A stretch of DNA of 20,669 bases from JADJEI01 sp035328465 (GTDB lineage: Bacteria > Bacteroidota > Ignavibacteria > Ignavibacteriales > Ignavibacteriaceae), in the NCBI GenBank assembly GCA_035328465.1, contig DAOLIQ010000062.1:1-20669 (forward strand), read 5' to 3'. Position 1 is the stretch's first letter. Each line of letters opens with the position of its first letter. Below, piece by piece: positions 6,912 to 15,253 of the stretch. A model generated the notes under the pieces. The model made no database searches. It had not been told where the DNA came from and saw only the letters and a program-made list of their open reading frames with translations. A program made the translations under genes and the position numbers.

Positions 6912-6939
6912 TTGTAGCGTCGTTTATCTACTTTATAAT
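6912..6939 (+). promoter_or_regulatory. Sigma70-like promoter of the DUF3892 gene
   Basis: TTGTAG at 6912-6917, a 16-nt spacer and a perfect TATAAT at 6934-6939 make a good housekeeping-type promoter. Transcription would start near 6946, giving a leader of about 95 nt before the ATG at 7042. Confidence 0.5.
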
Positions 6940-7041
6940 AACAAATTTCAGTGCTGGCGGTAACGTGGTAAGAGGAAGAGGGAGGGTTGATTTTTAATTT
7001 TAGAATTATTGGAGAAGTAAATTAATCGGGAGGCAATATTT

Positions 7042-7347
7042 ATGAATAAATGGGCAGACTATCTTATCTCTGCAGTCAGGTACGCTGATCAACAGCAAGG
7101 ATATATAACTTATGTCAAAGTTCATGAAGACCAGACCAGGAAGATCGGAAAAGGATATACCTGGAATCGAGATGAAATTATTGAAGCTCTGACTGCCGGT
7201 AAATCATTGATGACTATCTATAAAAAAGAAACAGGCGACTGGATAAAAGGCCTGGTTGTTAATTTGATAAAAAAAAATGGCGCTGTGTTTATTTCTGATA
7301 CTGAGGAATCCAGCACCGATCATTTATCCGGAGTACAAAAACTGTAA
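7042..7347 (+). CDS. DUF3892 family protein
   Basis: A 101-residue soluble protein. It matches the DUF3892 pattern as I know it: YITYVKVHEDQTRKIGKGYTW, then an acidic helix EIIEALTAGKSLMTIY, then a short strand pair G-D-W-I-K-G-x-x-V. The family is small and mostly uncharacterised, so no biochemical role can be given. There is no signal peptide or membrane segment. The ribosome site CGGGAGG lies about 8 nt before the ATG. The gene stands as its own unit: a sigma70-like promoter and operator-like boxes upstream, two hairpins downstream. That layout suggests a regulated monocistronic gene. Confidence 0.72.
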   Translation: MNKWADYLISAVRYADQQQGYITYVKVHEDQTRKIGKGYTWNRDEIIEALTAGKSLMTIYKKETGDWIKGLVVNLIKKNGAVFISDTEESSTDHLSGVQKL

Positions 7348-7353
7348 GCAGAA

Positions 7354-7381
7354 GCCTACCCTTTTGGGGGAAGGGTCTGGC
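7354..7381 (+). terminator. GC-rich hairpin just after the DUF3892 stop
   Basis: Arms ACCCTT (7358-7363) and AAGGGT (7371-7376) pair around a 7-nt loop, extended by GCC (7354-7356) with GGC (7379-7381) across a small internal loop. No T-run follows, so it may protect the 3' end or work with the stronger terminator downstream. Confidence 0.45.
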
Positions 7382-7468
7382 ATCTCATAATATGAATTTT
7401 CAGAATTGAGTTTTATTTTAACTCTGATATTTATATTCAAATAAATTAAATGTTGAAGGTATGTGGGA

Positions 7469-7498
7469 TGGATCGGTCAATGACCGATCCAACTTTTT
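7469..7498 (+). terminator. Strong Rho-independent terminator
   Basis: TGGATCGGTCA at 7469-7479 and TGACCGATCCA at 7481-7491 are perfectly inverted around a single A, so the real loop is a few bases. CTTTTT at 7493-7498 follows. This is the best terminator in the window and separates the DUF3892 gene from slyD. Confidence 0.8.
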
Positions 7499-7604
7499 AT
7501 TATCAGCGCCTTTCAATTCCTCATAATATCTTTCCAATTATTTTTTCATTAAATTTTTTTTTAGTAAAATCATTTATAATTTTTTAAAAATAATTGGAGT
7601 ATTC

Positions 7605-8093
7605 ATGTCAATAAATGTCCAAAGGGTAATAAAATTTAGTTACACACTAAGAGATGAGCAGGGAAATATTTTGGATTCAACGGAAAAGAGCGGCGCTTTA
7701 TCTTTTTTAACGGGAAGCGGCCAAATTATTCCGAAGCTTGAGGAAGAACTAAGTGTAATGCTTATCGGAAGTAAAAAAAATATCCATATAGATGCTCAAG
7801 ATGCCTATGGAGAATATGAATCCGAAGCGATTCAAACTGTAAAACGAATAGAATTTCCCGAAGACATGAATTTAGAAATCGGACAAAGTTACTATGCTAA
7901 CACTCCCGACGGGGGACAAATGCCTTTTTTGATCAAAGAAATAAATGATGATGAAGTCATAATTGATTTCAATCATCCACTTGCTGGTGTCAATTTAGAT
8001 TTTGACGTACAGCTTGTTGATGTCCGTGATGCAACTCAAGAAGAAATTTCCCACGGACATGTTCACGGGGCTAATGATAATCATCATCATTAG
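7605..8093 (+). CDS. slyD: FKBP-type peptidyl-prolyl isomerase SlyD
   Basis: A 162-residue cytoplasmic prolyl isomerase and chaperone. The FKBP halves (about 1-70 and 122-145) surround the inserted flap domain (about 72-120), the SlyD hallmark. Visible markers are FLTGSGQIIPKLEEEL, DAYGEY at 66-71, and the near-invariant DFNHPLAG at 121-128, followed by VRDATQEEISHGHVHG. The C-terminus carries a short His cluster (HGHVHGANDNHHH), the reduced form of the metal-binding tail that supplies nickel in Escherichia coli (family knowledge). The tail is much shorter than in E. coli and lacks cysteines. GGAGT sits about 7 nt before the ATG. TATAAT at 7575-7580 could be a -10 element with a poor -35. It seems monocistronic, after a strong terminator. 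Confidence 0.93.
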   Translation: MSINVQRVIKFSYTLRDEQGNILDSTEKSGALSFLTGSGQIIPKLEEELSVMLIGSKKNIHIDAQDAYGEYESEAIQTVKRIEFPEDMNLEIGQSYYANTPDGGQMPFLIKEINDDEVIIDFNHPLAGVNLDFDVQLVDVRDATQEEISHGHVHGANDNHHH

Positions 8094-8138
8094 AAAATTT
8101 AAAATTCCTTATGTAGCTTGTTCAAATAATTTATACCA

Positions 8139-8186
8139 GGATGATTTGAAATTAATTTAACATGAAATTTTTATCTCAAATCATCC
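8139..8186. repeat. 11-bp inverted repeat after slyD
   Basis: GGATGATTTGA at 8139-8149 and TCAAATCATCC at 8176-8186 pair perfectly around a 26-nt AT-rich loop, with CC/GG able to extend past one mismatch. It lies about 45 bp after slyD and could serve as a terminator, though no T-run follows. Confidence 0.45.
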
Positions 8187-8272
8187 GGGTCATAAGAATA
8201 GTCAGCGATTCTTGCCTGAAAATACTTCTACTTTAATGCTTATCTTCATTTTAATTTTTTTAATTATACTCT

Positions 8273-9130
8273 ATGAAGTTGAATCTTTTTAGGATACTTT
8301 GTCTTACATTTTTAATCTCACACACTGCTATAGGGCAGATTGATTCATGCAATTATTCTGATACATTGCATAATTCGATTTTTCATGAAATTACTGATCA
8401 AATCGATTATGGCTTGGACGATGCTTCCGGATTATTCTCCCGCCTTTCAGAGACCACCAGCACTGATTTAGTTTACACTGCTGGATTTATCGGCGGACTT
8501 GCTGCAGCTTTTACTTTAGATCAAGGAGTTAGAGATGTTGTTTCTCGAAACCAAAATTCAGCAACCAAATCAATTACTGACATTGGTGAAAGATATGGAA
8601 ATGTAATTTATGCAGGCGCTCTATCTTTCGGTTTATTTACAACCGGACTGCTCCTTGATAATCAGAAAATAGAAAACACAGGTAGGGTACTTTTTGAAGC
8701 GCTTTTGATTGCCGGCGGCACAGCACAAATTATCAAAATCGTAAGCGGAAGAAGCCGACCTTTTACAAATGAGGGTTCAGCTGCTTTCAATTTTTTTGAG
8801 CTTGATAATCCTCATAACTCATTTCCTTCGGGGCATACAGTAGTTGCATTTACAACAACTGCTGTATTAGCCGCCACGATAAAAAATGTATATGCTTCTA
8901 TTGGACTTTACGGGCTTGCCGGACTGACAGCTTATCAAAGAATTTATTCCGATAACCATTGGTTTTCAGATACTATTCTTGCTGCTGCATTGGGAACTGT
9001 TATTGGCAATGCGCTTGTAATGATAAATGAGAAGCGATTTGAAAATTCCTCTCAGAGAAAAATTGATTTGAATATTTCTCCAAGTATAGTTCGATCAGGA
9101 ATTGGATTAAACTTGTCAATTAATTTTTAA
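8273..9130 (+). CDS. PAP2-family membrane phosphatase
   Basis: A 285-residue lipid or polyprenyl phosphate phosphatase of the type 2 phosphatidic acid phosphatase family. All three signature motifs are present: K155-x6-R162-P163 (KIVSGRSRP), P185-S-G-H188 in NSFPSGHT, and R223-x5-H229-x3-D233. His188 and His229 are the expected catalytic residues, Asp233 the charge relay. A signal-like leader ending in TAIGQ opens the chain and several helices follow (about 66-82, 111-129, 190-203, 207-220, 233-250), with catalysis on the periplasmic side. Candidate substrates are undecaprenyl pyrophosphate or phosphatidic acid; which one cannot be told. The C-terminus ends in strand-like residues closing with Phe. 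No Shine-Dalgarno is visible before this ATG. Confidence 0.9.
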   Translation: MKLNLFRILCLTFLISHTAIGQIDSCNYSDTLHNSIFHEITDQIDYGLDDASGLFSRLSETTSTDLVYTAGFIGGLAAAFTLDQGVRDVVSRNQNSATKSITDIGERYGNVIYAGALSFGLFTTGLLLDNQKIENTGRVLFEALLIAGGTAQIIKIVSGRSRPFTNEGSAAFNFFELDNPHNSFPSGHTVVAFTTTAVLAATIKNVYASIGLYGLAGLTAYQRIYSDNHWFSDTILAAALGTVIGNALVMINEKRFENSSQRKIDLNISPSIVRSGIGLNLSINF

Positions 9131-9292
9131 CTTCATTTCATTTATTTATTCTTTAAATGCTTCAGACAAATAATTGAAAGGTATTATTCTTCGTATGATG
9201 TGATTACAGTTCATTCGATTTAGTAATTTTAGTACAACTTTAATTTCTTTTATTTAAAAAATAACTCTCGTTTTCTTGATAAAGGAGTGAAT

Positions 9293-12200
9293 ATGAAATC
9301 AATAGATAGGGTCACTGCTCAATGGGGGGGAAATTGGTTTAAGATTCTCTTTAAAAATTATCCTCGAGCGATGTGGATTTATGATCTCAAAACTTTATCC
9401 TTTCTTGATGTGAATGACGCCGCTGTAAAGATTTACGGCTACTCCCGCAAAAAATTTCTTACAATGACTTTGAAGGATATCAGACCGGGGAAGGAAGTTC
9501 ATAAATTACTAAAAAATATTTCACTAAATCGCCCCTCCTTTCAACAATCAGGAATTTGGAAGCATCAGTTAAAAAACGGAAAAGTTATTGATGTTGAAAT
9601 AATTTCTCATACCATAAACTTTGAAAACCACAAAGCTGCAATTGTAATTGCTAAAGATGTCAGCAATGAAGTAAAACTCCATAATCAATTAGTGGCAGCT
9701 AAAGCCGAACTGCGAACTACCCTTTATAGTATTGGCGACGGAGTGATTTCTGTTGATTCAAAAAGCCGGATACTTATGATGAACAAAGCGGCAGAGAAAC
9801 TGACTGGCTGGAAAGAATCAGAAGCAAAAGGGAAATTATTATCAAATGTTTTTAAAATTGTAAATGAGGAGACACGTAAAAAAGCAGTCAACCCTGTCGA
9901 TAAGGTTTTGAAGCGAGGAATTGTAGTTGGATTAGCTAATCATACCTTGCTAATAATGAAAGATGGAACTGAAAGACCAATAGCAGATAGCGGCGCTCCT
10001 ATTAAGGACGAGAACGGAAATATTGTTGGAGTAGTACTTGTTTTTCGTGATCAATCGAAAGAGCGTCAACTCTTTAAACGTATTTCAAAACTCAATCGTG
10101 TTTATTCTATCATTAGCGATACTAACCAGGCTATTGTTCGAATCAAAGATAAAAAGTCACTGTTCAAACAAGCTTGTAAAATTGCTGTTGAGGATGGGGG
10201 ATTTGTTCTTGCCTGGGTAGGTTTATTGGATAAAAATTCTTCTAAAGTTAACGTTATTGAATTCGCGGGGAAATCCCACGGTTATCTCAATAAAATAAAT
10301 ATTGACCTAATAGACAAAGCAAGAAGTAAAGGTATAACCGGACAAGCATTTAAAACCGGTAAGTATGTTATTTCTAATAATATTTTAAAAGATTCTAAAA
10401 TGCAGCCGTGGCATAAAGATGCCCAAAAATATAAAATTTATTCCTCCGCAGCATTTCCAATAAAAATTTACGGAAAGGTGGTAGGAACTTTTAATCTTTA
10501 CTCAACAGAAACTAATTATTTTAGCAAGGAGGAGGTAAAATTATTTGATGAGCTTGCTTCGGATTTATCTTTTGCATTGGAGTTTTTTGAGGAAGAGCGA
10601 AAAAGAAAACAAATCGAAATTGAACTATTAAGATCAAAGTCAAGAGTTGAAGAAAGCGAAAGAAAATTTACTGCAATTACAAATCAGGCAACCGAAGGAA
10701 TTGCACTTTCAAATTTGGAGGGTCATTATGTATTTGTAAATCCCGCTTTTTGTAAAATGACAGGATATTCAGAAAAAGAATTACTTCAAATGACTGTTTT
10801 CGATTTAAAAGCAAAGGACCAACCAACCGTGTTTTTCAAAAGCAAAAACGAGAGACAGGGAATTCCATTAGAAATAAAATTAAAACGAAAAGACGGGAGT
10901 GAATTTTATACCGAAATTATAGGTAGAGTAATTACTATTGATAATAAACAATTTGTCTTAGGAACGGTCCGGGATATTACTGAGCGTAAGAATTCGGAAT
11001 TAGCATTGAACAAATCTGAGACTAAATACCACCACCTATATGAAAATTTAAGAGATGCATTTGTTCAAACGGATATGGAGGGTCACTTCATTGAATATAA
11101 TGTAGAATATTTGCGATTGCTTGGCTATGAGCCGAATGAAATCAATGGACTAACTTACAAAGATATTACCCCAGCCAAGTGGCATCAGTTTGAAAATGAG
11201 ATAGTTAAAAATCAAGTATTGGTTAAAGGTTATTCCGAAGTTTACGAAAAAGAATACCGAAAAAAAGATGGAACTATTTTCCCTGTCGAATTAAGAACTG
11301 TTTTAGTCACCGATGTTAATAATCAGCCGGAAGGAATGTGGGCAATTATTCGGGATATTAGCAACCGAAAGAAGAATGAAACTGCGCTGAAAGAAAGTGA
11401 ATACTTTTTGAAACAATCTCAACTCGTTGCGGGGCTTGGCAGCTATGTACTTGATATAAAATCTGGAATTTGGGAATGCTCGGATTTACTAGATAATATA
11501 TTCGGCATTGATAATTTATATCCTCATACTATTGAAGGTTGGGTAAATATAATTCACCCTGATTTCAGAAGTGAAATGATTGAATATTTCCAAAACGAAG
11601 TTTTATTAAATCACAAACGCTTTAATAAGGAATATAGAATTATCCGCCCAAATGACGGTACCGAACGGTGGGTGCATGGATTGGGTGAATTAGAATTTGA
11701 TGACACAAATCATCCCGTCAAAATGCTCGGGACTATTCAAGATATTACAAATCGTAAACTTTCCGAGCAAGCACTTCGCCAAAGTGAAGAACAAAAAAGA
11801 ATAATAATAGAGTCGCTTCCGGTCGCAATTTATGAATCGCCCTTCGATACTGAAAATGATACTAGCTGGGTTAGCAGCAGTATCGAAGGATTAACCGGCT
11901 ATACAGTAAGTGAGTATCTGTCTGAAAATGATTTCTGGCGGAGTAGATTACATCCTGATGACAGAGAAAAAGTTTTGAATCAATATATTTCTGCACGCAA
12001 AACAGAGTACTTCGAGATGGAGTATCGCTGGCTTTGTAAAAACGGAGAATATAAATGGTTCTACGATAAATCCGTTTCATTCAATAAATTTGGTAAGAAG
12101 GAGTATCTCGGTGTAATCATTGATATTAACGAGCTAAAGCAGGCAGAAGAGTCCTTAAAAATAGCAGAAGTTCGATATAGAAAATTTTTTGAGGAAGATC

Positions 12201-13726
12201 TTTCCGGTGATTTTATTTCTACAACTGATGGAAAAATTTTAACATGTAACCCTGCCTTTGCCCGAATATTTGGTTATGCTTCTGTTGATGAAATCATGAA
12301 AGTTAGTTCCAATACCTTGTATAAAACCACAAGCGATAGAGAACAATTTTTAAATTTAATTAGAGAGAAAAAATCATTAACCGTGTTTGAGGAAAATTTA
12401 GTTACAAAAGATGGAAAGCCAGTCACTGTTCTCGAAAATGTGGTTGGTGAGTTTAATGAAAAAAATGAATTGGTTCAGCTTCAAGGTTATCTTTTCGATA
12501 TCACTGCCCGAAAGAAAATGGAGGAGGCAGTTCAAAATCAGCTAAAATTTGCAATTGCAGCGAACAAAATTTCCGAGATAATTATAACAACTGACGAGCA
12601 ATTAAAAATATTAGAAAGTTCTATTCAAATTATTGGCGAAACTCTTTCTGCAGATAGAGCGTTAATCTATAAAGTTAACTTTAAAAATAATCTGGCTATG
12701 GGTCTATGCGAGTGGATCGATCCAAATAAACCTGATGTACAATCAACAAAAGCAAATTATCTATTGAGTTACTTTAACAGTTCGGCAGCTTATATTCAAA
12801 AAACCAAAAAACTTATAACAAGTCATGACGATGAAATTAATCCAAATTTTTATACGGAAGGTTCGGCTGACTTACTTCATAAACAAATGAAAATAAAAAG
12901 TCTGCTTTGGTATCCGTTCGCTTTTCACGACGAAGGATATTATTTACTAGTTATTAATCAAGTTCATTCAATTAGAAAGTGGAATGATGACGAAATTGTG
13001 TTCCTTGACACTATCAGTAAGCAAATCAGCATTGCTTTTAAAAAGATCGAACTAACAGAAGAGATAAAACTATCACGCACACAGTTAAAAACTTTATCAA
13101 ACCGGCTTGAAAAATCAAGGGAGGAGGAACGGACAAGAATCAGCAGAGAAATTCATGACATACTTGGTCAAAATCTTACCGCAGTTAAAATTGATCTGGT
13201 AAATCTGTTGAAAAATCTGCCGGATAAAGACAATAATGAACAAAAAGTCGAACCCTTAATAAAATTGATCGAAGACTCTATTGATACTGTAAGAAAAATT
13301 TCGTCGGATTTAAGACCGGGCATTCTTGATCAGCTTGGATTAATTGATTCGCTTGAATGGCAATTATCAGAATTTGAGAATAGAACTAAAATAAAAACTT
13401 CTTATGTTGTGCAAGATCAGTCAATAAATTTATCAAAAGATAAAACAATTGCTATGTTTAGAGTGTTTCAAGAATTATTAACAAATATTGTAAGACATTC
13501 GGAAGCTGATGAAGTGAAAGTAAATGTTTCTGTTGAAGATGGATATCTTATTCTCGCCGTTGCAGATAATGGCAAAGGTATTGACGAAAGTTCAATAAAA
13601 AATCCAAACTCAATCGGACTTCTTGGTATGCGTGAACGAATTGCGGCTGTTGGCGGATCATTAAAAATTTCCGGGATTTCTGGCGAAGGCACAAAAGCCA
13701 ATGTCATTGTGCCGTTAAATGAATAA
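9293..13726 (+). CDS. Cytosolic multi-PAS/GAF histidine kinase (HisKA_3)
   Basis: A very large sensor kinase of 1477 residues without membrane segments. Domains in order, approximate residues: PAS 17-130, PAS 137-255, GAF 290-427, PAS 452-567, PAS 576-695, PAS 702-822, PAS 831-952, PAS 958-1075, GAF 1091-1253, HisKA_3 from about 1273, HATPase 1386-1477. Most PAS domains end in the usual D-I-T/S-x-R-K linker (DITERK, DISNRK, DITNRK, DITARK). The H-box EEERTRISREIHDILGQ has His1288 and the intact H-D-x-x-x-Q motif. The ATP site shows QELLTNIVRHS, ADNGKGID and GLLGMRERI. There is no receiver domain, so it is not a hybrid kinase. I chose the ATG at 9293 because AAAGGAG at 9281-9287 is placed for it and covers the in-frame GTG at 9287. 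The response regulator follows after 104 nt and is the likely partner. Confidence 0.95.
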   Translation: MKSIDRVTAQWGGNWFKILFKNYPRAMWIYDLKTLSFLDVNDAAVKIYGYSRKKFLTMTLKDIRPGKEVHKLLKNISLNRPSFQQSGIWKHQLKNGKVIDVEIISHTINFENHKAAIVIAKDVSNEVKLHNQLVAAKAELRTTLYSIGDGVISVDSKSRILMMNKAAEKLTGWKESEAKGKLLSNVFKIVNEETRKKAVNPVDKVLKRGIVVGLANHTLLIMKDGTERPIADSGAPIKDENGNIVGVVLVFRDQSKERQLFKRISKLNRVYSIISDTNQAIVRIKDKKSLFKQACKIAVEDGGFVLAWVGLLDKNSSKVNVIEFAGKSHGYLNKINIDLIDKARSKGITGQAFKTGKYVISNNILKDSKMQPWHKDAQKYKIYSSAAFPIKIYGKVVGTFNLYSTETNYFSKEEVKLFDELASDLSFALEFFEEERKRKQIEIELLRSKSRVEESERKFTAITNQATEGIALSNLEGHYVFVNPAFCKMTGYSEKELLQMTVFDLKAKDQPTVFFKSKNERQGIPLEIKLKRKDGSEFYTEIIGRVITIDNKQFVLGTVRDITERKNSELALNKSETKYHHLYENLRDAFVQTDMEGHFIEYNVEYLRLLGYEPNEINGLTYKDITPAKWHQFENEIVKNQVLVKGYSEVYEKEYRKKDGTIFPVELRTVLVTDVNNQPEGMWAIIRDISNRKKNETALKESEYFLKQSQLVAGLGSYVLDIKSGIWECSDLLDNIFGIDNLYPHTIEGWVNIIHPDFRSEMIEYFQNEVLLNHKRFNKEYRIIRPNDGTERWVHGLGELEFDDTNHPVKMLGTIQDITNRKLSEQALRQSEEQKRIIIESLPVAIYESPFDTENDTSWVSSSIEGLTGYTVSEYLSENDFWRSRLHPDDREKVLNQYISARKTEYFEMEYRWLCKNGEYKWFYDKSVSFNKFGKKEYLGVIIDINELKQAEESLKIAEVRYRKFFEEDLSGDFISTTDGKILTCNPAFARIFGYASVDEIMKVSSNTLYKTTSDREQFLNLIREKKSLTVFEENLVTKDGKPVTVLENVVGEFNEKNELVQLQGYLFDITARKKMEEAVQNQLKFAIAANKISEIIITTDEQLKILESSIQIIGETLSADRALIYKVNFKNNLAMGLCEWIDPNKPDVQSTKANYLLSYFNSSAAYIQKTKKLITSHDDEINPNFYTEGSADLLHKQMKIKSLLWYPFAFHDEGYYLLVINQVHSIRKWNDDEIVFLDTISKQISIAFKKIELTEEIKLSRTQLKTLSNRLEKSREEERTRISREIHDILGQNLTAVKIDLVNLLKNLPDKDNNEQKVEPLIKLIEDSIDTVRKISSDLRPGILDQLGLIDSLEWQLSEFENRTKIKTSYVVQDQSINLSKDKTIAMFRVFQELLTNIVRHSEADEVKVNVSVEDGYLILAVADNGKGIDESSIKNPNSIGLLGMRERIAAVGGSLKISGISGEGTKANVIVPLNE

Positions 13727-13830
13727 CTCTTTCCAAGTGCCGGTAAAAATGAGGTCCAATAATGTCACGTTCTTCTAACTTGAATGACTAAATAAAATAA
13801 CTTGATAAATATTAATATCGGAAATTAATA

Positions 13831-14475
13831 ATGAAAAAAAGTAACCTAAATATTCTGCTGGCAGATGATCATAAAATTCTAAGGCAGGGGTTAAAAAAAA
13901 TATTAGATGAAAGTTTTCGCGACACACATTATGGCGAAGCAGCAAACAGTGATGATGTAATGAGAATTTTAGATGAATCTAAATGGGATATCGCCATTCT
14001 TGATCTAAATATGCCGGGCAAAAGTGGATTAGAAATATTAAAAGATTTAAAAGCTTTAAGACCGGAAATACCTGTTCTTGTTTTGAGTATGTATCCCGAA
14101 GAACAATTTGCACTCCGCGTTATTAAATCTGGTGCTGCTGGTTACCTTACCAAAGACAGTGCACCGGAAGAGCTTGTTAGTGCAGTAGAAAAAATTCTTG
14201 AAGGCAAAAAATTTATCACCCAATCGCTTGCAGAACTTTTAGCATCGGAGATAAAAAAACCAGGGGTTGAGTATTCTCATCAGCTACTTTCTGACCGCGA
14301 GTATGAAATTTTTCTTATGATTGCCGGCGGCAAAACCGTCTCACAAATTGCTGATGAGCTTTCACTTAGCTCCAAAACTGTCAGCACACATCGGGCGCAC
14401 ATCCTTCAAAAAACAAATCTTAAAAACAATGCGGATATCTCCCTTTATGCCATCAGGCACAAATTAGTGGATTAA
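13831..14475 (+). CDS. NarL/FixJ-family response regulator
   Basis: A 214-residue regulator, probably phosphorylated by the large kinase just upstream. Receiver: Asp12-Asp13, Asp58 in IAILDLNMPGKSG, VLSMYPEE, and the lysine in GYLTKDSAPEEL, the standard linker of this family. The LuxR-type DNA-binding domain (about 145-205) reads LSDREYEIFLMIAGGKTVSQIAD through SSKTVSTHRAHILQKTNLKNNAD. Just before its ATG, TATTAAT (13810-13816) and ATTAATA (13824-13830) can pair around a 7-nt loop and would cover the weak ribosome site, perhaps keeping its level below that of the kinase (inference). Targets are unknown. Confidence 0.94.
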   Translation: MKKSNLNILLADDHKILRQGLKKILDESFRDTHYGEAANSDDVMRILDESKWDIAILDLNMPGKSGLEILKDLKALRPEIPVLVLSMYPEEQFALRVIKSGAAGYLTKDSAPEELVSAVEKILEGKKFITQSLAELLASEIKKPGVEYSHQLLSDREYEIFLMIAGGKTVSQIADELSLSSKTVSTHRAHILQKTNLKNNADISLYAIRHKLVD

Positions 14476-14732
14476 AAGATGAGTTATAATAAATTTCGTC
14501 GGTATAATCTTATCATTCTTTAACAAATCATTCAGAGCTTAGTCATTCCAACCGAATACTAATTCTGACTAAGGGTAAACGGCATATTATTTGATATGAG
14601 TAGATGGTTCTCTATTAATTGTTGTCTTACATACAAATGAAGCCGACAATCAAATAGCATTTATGGAAGAAATATTATTAAAAAGAATGGAAAACGTTGA
14701 TCTAGACTATGCATTATTTAAGAAATTGAATT
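14476..14732. other. Region after the second regulator
   Basis: Mostly non-coding. It contains the inverted repeat at 14538-14573, listed separately, and the beginning of a small open frame at 14600-14758. I see no promoter. Confidence 0.4.
14538..14573. repeat. 8-bp inverted repeat after the NarL-type regulator
   Basis: CTTAGTCA at 14538-14545 and TGACTAAG at 14566-14573 pair perfectly around 20 nt, with a possible inner ATTC/GAAT stem. It lies about 60 bp after the regulator gene and may end that transcript, though no T-run follows. Confidence 0.4.
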
Positions 14733-14758
14733 ATGACAACATTATTTTATTTAAATAA
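14600..14758 (+). pseudogene. Small open frame, perhaps the 5' part of a frameshifted gene
   Basis: An open frame runs from just after a TGA at 14597 to TAA at 14756-14758. The first ATG is at 14663, leaving 31 codons (MEEILLKRMENVDLDY and on), but the sequence before it (VDGSLLIVVLHTNEADNQ) also looks protein-like: a hydrophobic strand followed by an amphipathic helix. No ribosome site precedes the ATG. It overlaps the next small frame, which lies in the +1 register, so one indel in 14733-14755 would join the two into about 85 codons ending at the receiver gene. I do not recognise a family. Confidence 0.3.
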
Positions 14759-14855
14759 TAAAGTAGAATTTACCGAAGTGGAAATTTTGAAAGCAGATAT
14801 TACAATTAGGCGTATCAAAGTTGCCATTAGTCAAATCGATGTGGAAGGAAAGTAA
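14733..14855 (+). CDS. Small 40-residue open frame coupled to the receiver gene
   Basis: ATG at 14733 to TAA at 14853-14855 encodes 40 residues, MTTLFYLNNKVEFTEVEILK and on, ending in QIDVEGK. Its stop overlaps the start of the next gene as TAATG, the usual sign of translational coupling, and AAGGAAA near its end serves the downstream ATG. Alternating charged and hydrophobic residues (VEILKADITIRRIKVAIS) would fit a strand or amphipathic helix. It may be a real small protein or the 3' half of a gene broken by a frameshift together with the frame before it. No family is recognised. Confidence 0.35.
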   Translation: MTTLFYLNNKVEFTEVEILKADITIRRIKVAISQIDVEGK

Positions 14856-15253
14856 TGATGAGTAAAATATTAATTATTGAGGATGATGCTCTTACAAGAG
14901 AATTTTATAAATGTTTATTTAAGCGGACCGATATTGAAGCATTTATACTTGATGATGGAGATGAAGCAATTCAAATCCTCTCAAACGAAGAGATAAAACT
15001 CATTTTAATGGATATTAATTTGAATAACACTTTTCTTAATACCGTTAAAATGGATGGGATTAGACTTTCACGTTATATAAAGACTTCGATGAATGGAATC
15101 AGTTCGATACCTATTTTGCTTGTTACTGCATATTCAATTTTGCCAGCACAAGAAAATTTTATAAATCAAAGCATGGCACAAGGCATTATCAGCAAGCCAA
15201 TTTTAGATCATAATGAATTTATAAATAAAATTAAAATGATGATGTTAAAATGA
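14855..15253 (+). CDS. Single-domain (CheY-like) receiver protein
   Basis: A 132-residue stand-alone receiver with no output domain. Landmarks: Glu9-Asp10-Asp11 pocket in ILIIEDDAL, phospho-acceptor Asp53 in LILMDINL, the Thr in LLVTAYS and the lysine in IISKPI. Compared with typical CheY-like proteins it carries about seven extra residues between Asp53 and the M-D-G-I-x-L-S helix (NNTFLNTVK), which lengthens the loop beside the phosphorylation site. Translation may start at the ATG at 14855 or the next one at 14858; AAGGAAA upstream suits either. It could act as a phosphate sink or protein-interaction output for the nearby kinase, but no partner is shown by the sequence. Confidence 0.9.
   Translation: MMSKILIIEDDALTREFYKCLFKRTDIEAFILDDGDEAIQILSNEEIKLILMDINLNNTFLNTVKMDGIRLSRYIKTSMNGISSIPILLVTAYSILPAQENFINQSMAQGIISKPILDHNEFINKIKMMMLK

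Larger units (their letters stand above)
6737..7041. other. Regulatory intergenic region before the DUF3892 gene
   Basis: A 305-bp non-coding gap. It contains the GTAC box cluster (6805-6888) and a sigma70-like promoter (6912-6939), then a roughly 95-nt leader. No coding frame of note. The purine-rich leader near 6970-6985 (GGAAGAGGGAGGG) resembles a ribosome site but has no useful start codon behind it. Confidence 0.5.

Noticed and set aside
6737..7391. Repeated CATCTCATAAT at 6737-6747 and 7381-7391
   Set aside because: Only 11 bp with no shared context; compatible with chance in AT-rich DNA.
8265..8270. TATACT as -10 element of the PAP2 gene
   Set aside because: It is only 2 bp before the ATG, so transcription would begin inside the gene.
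9287..9292. GTG start for the large kinase
   Set aside because: The GTG overlaps the AAAGGAG ribosome site that is well placed for the ATG at 9293.
9293..13726. Hybrid kinase with a receiver domain
   Set aside because: No receiver motif is seen after the ATPase domain; the protein ends at the usual C-terminus.
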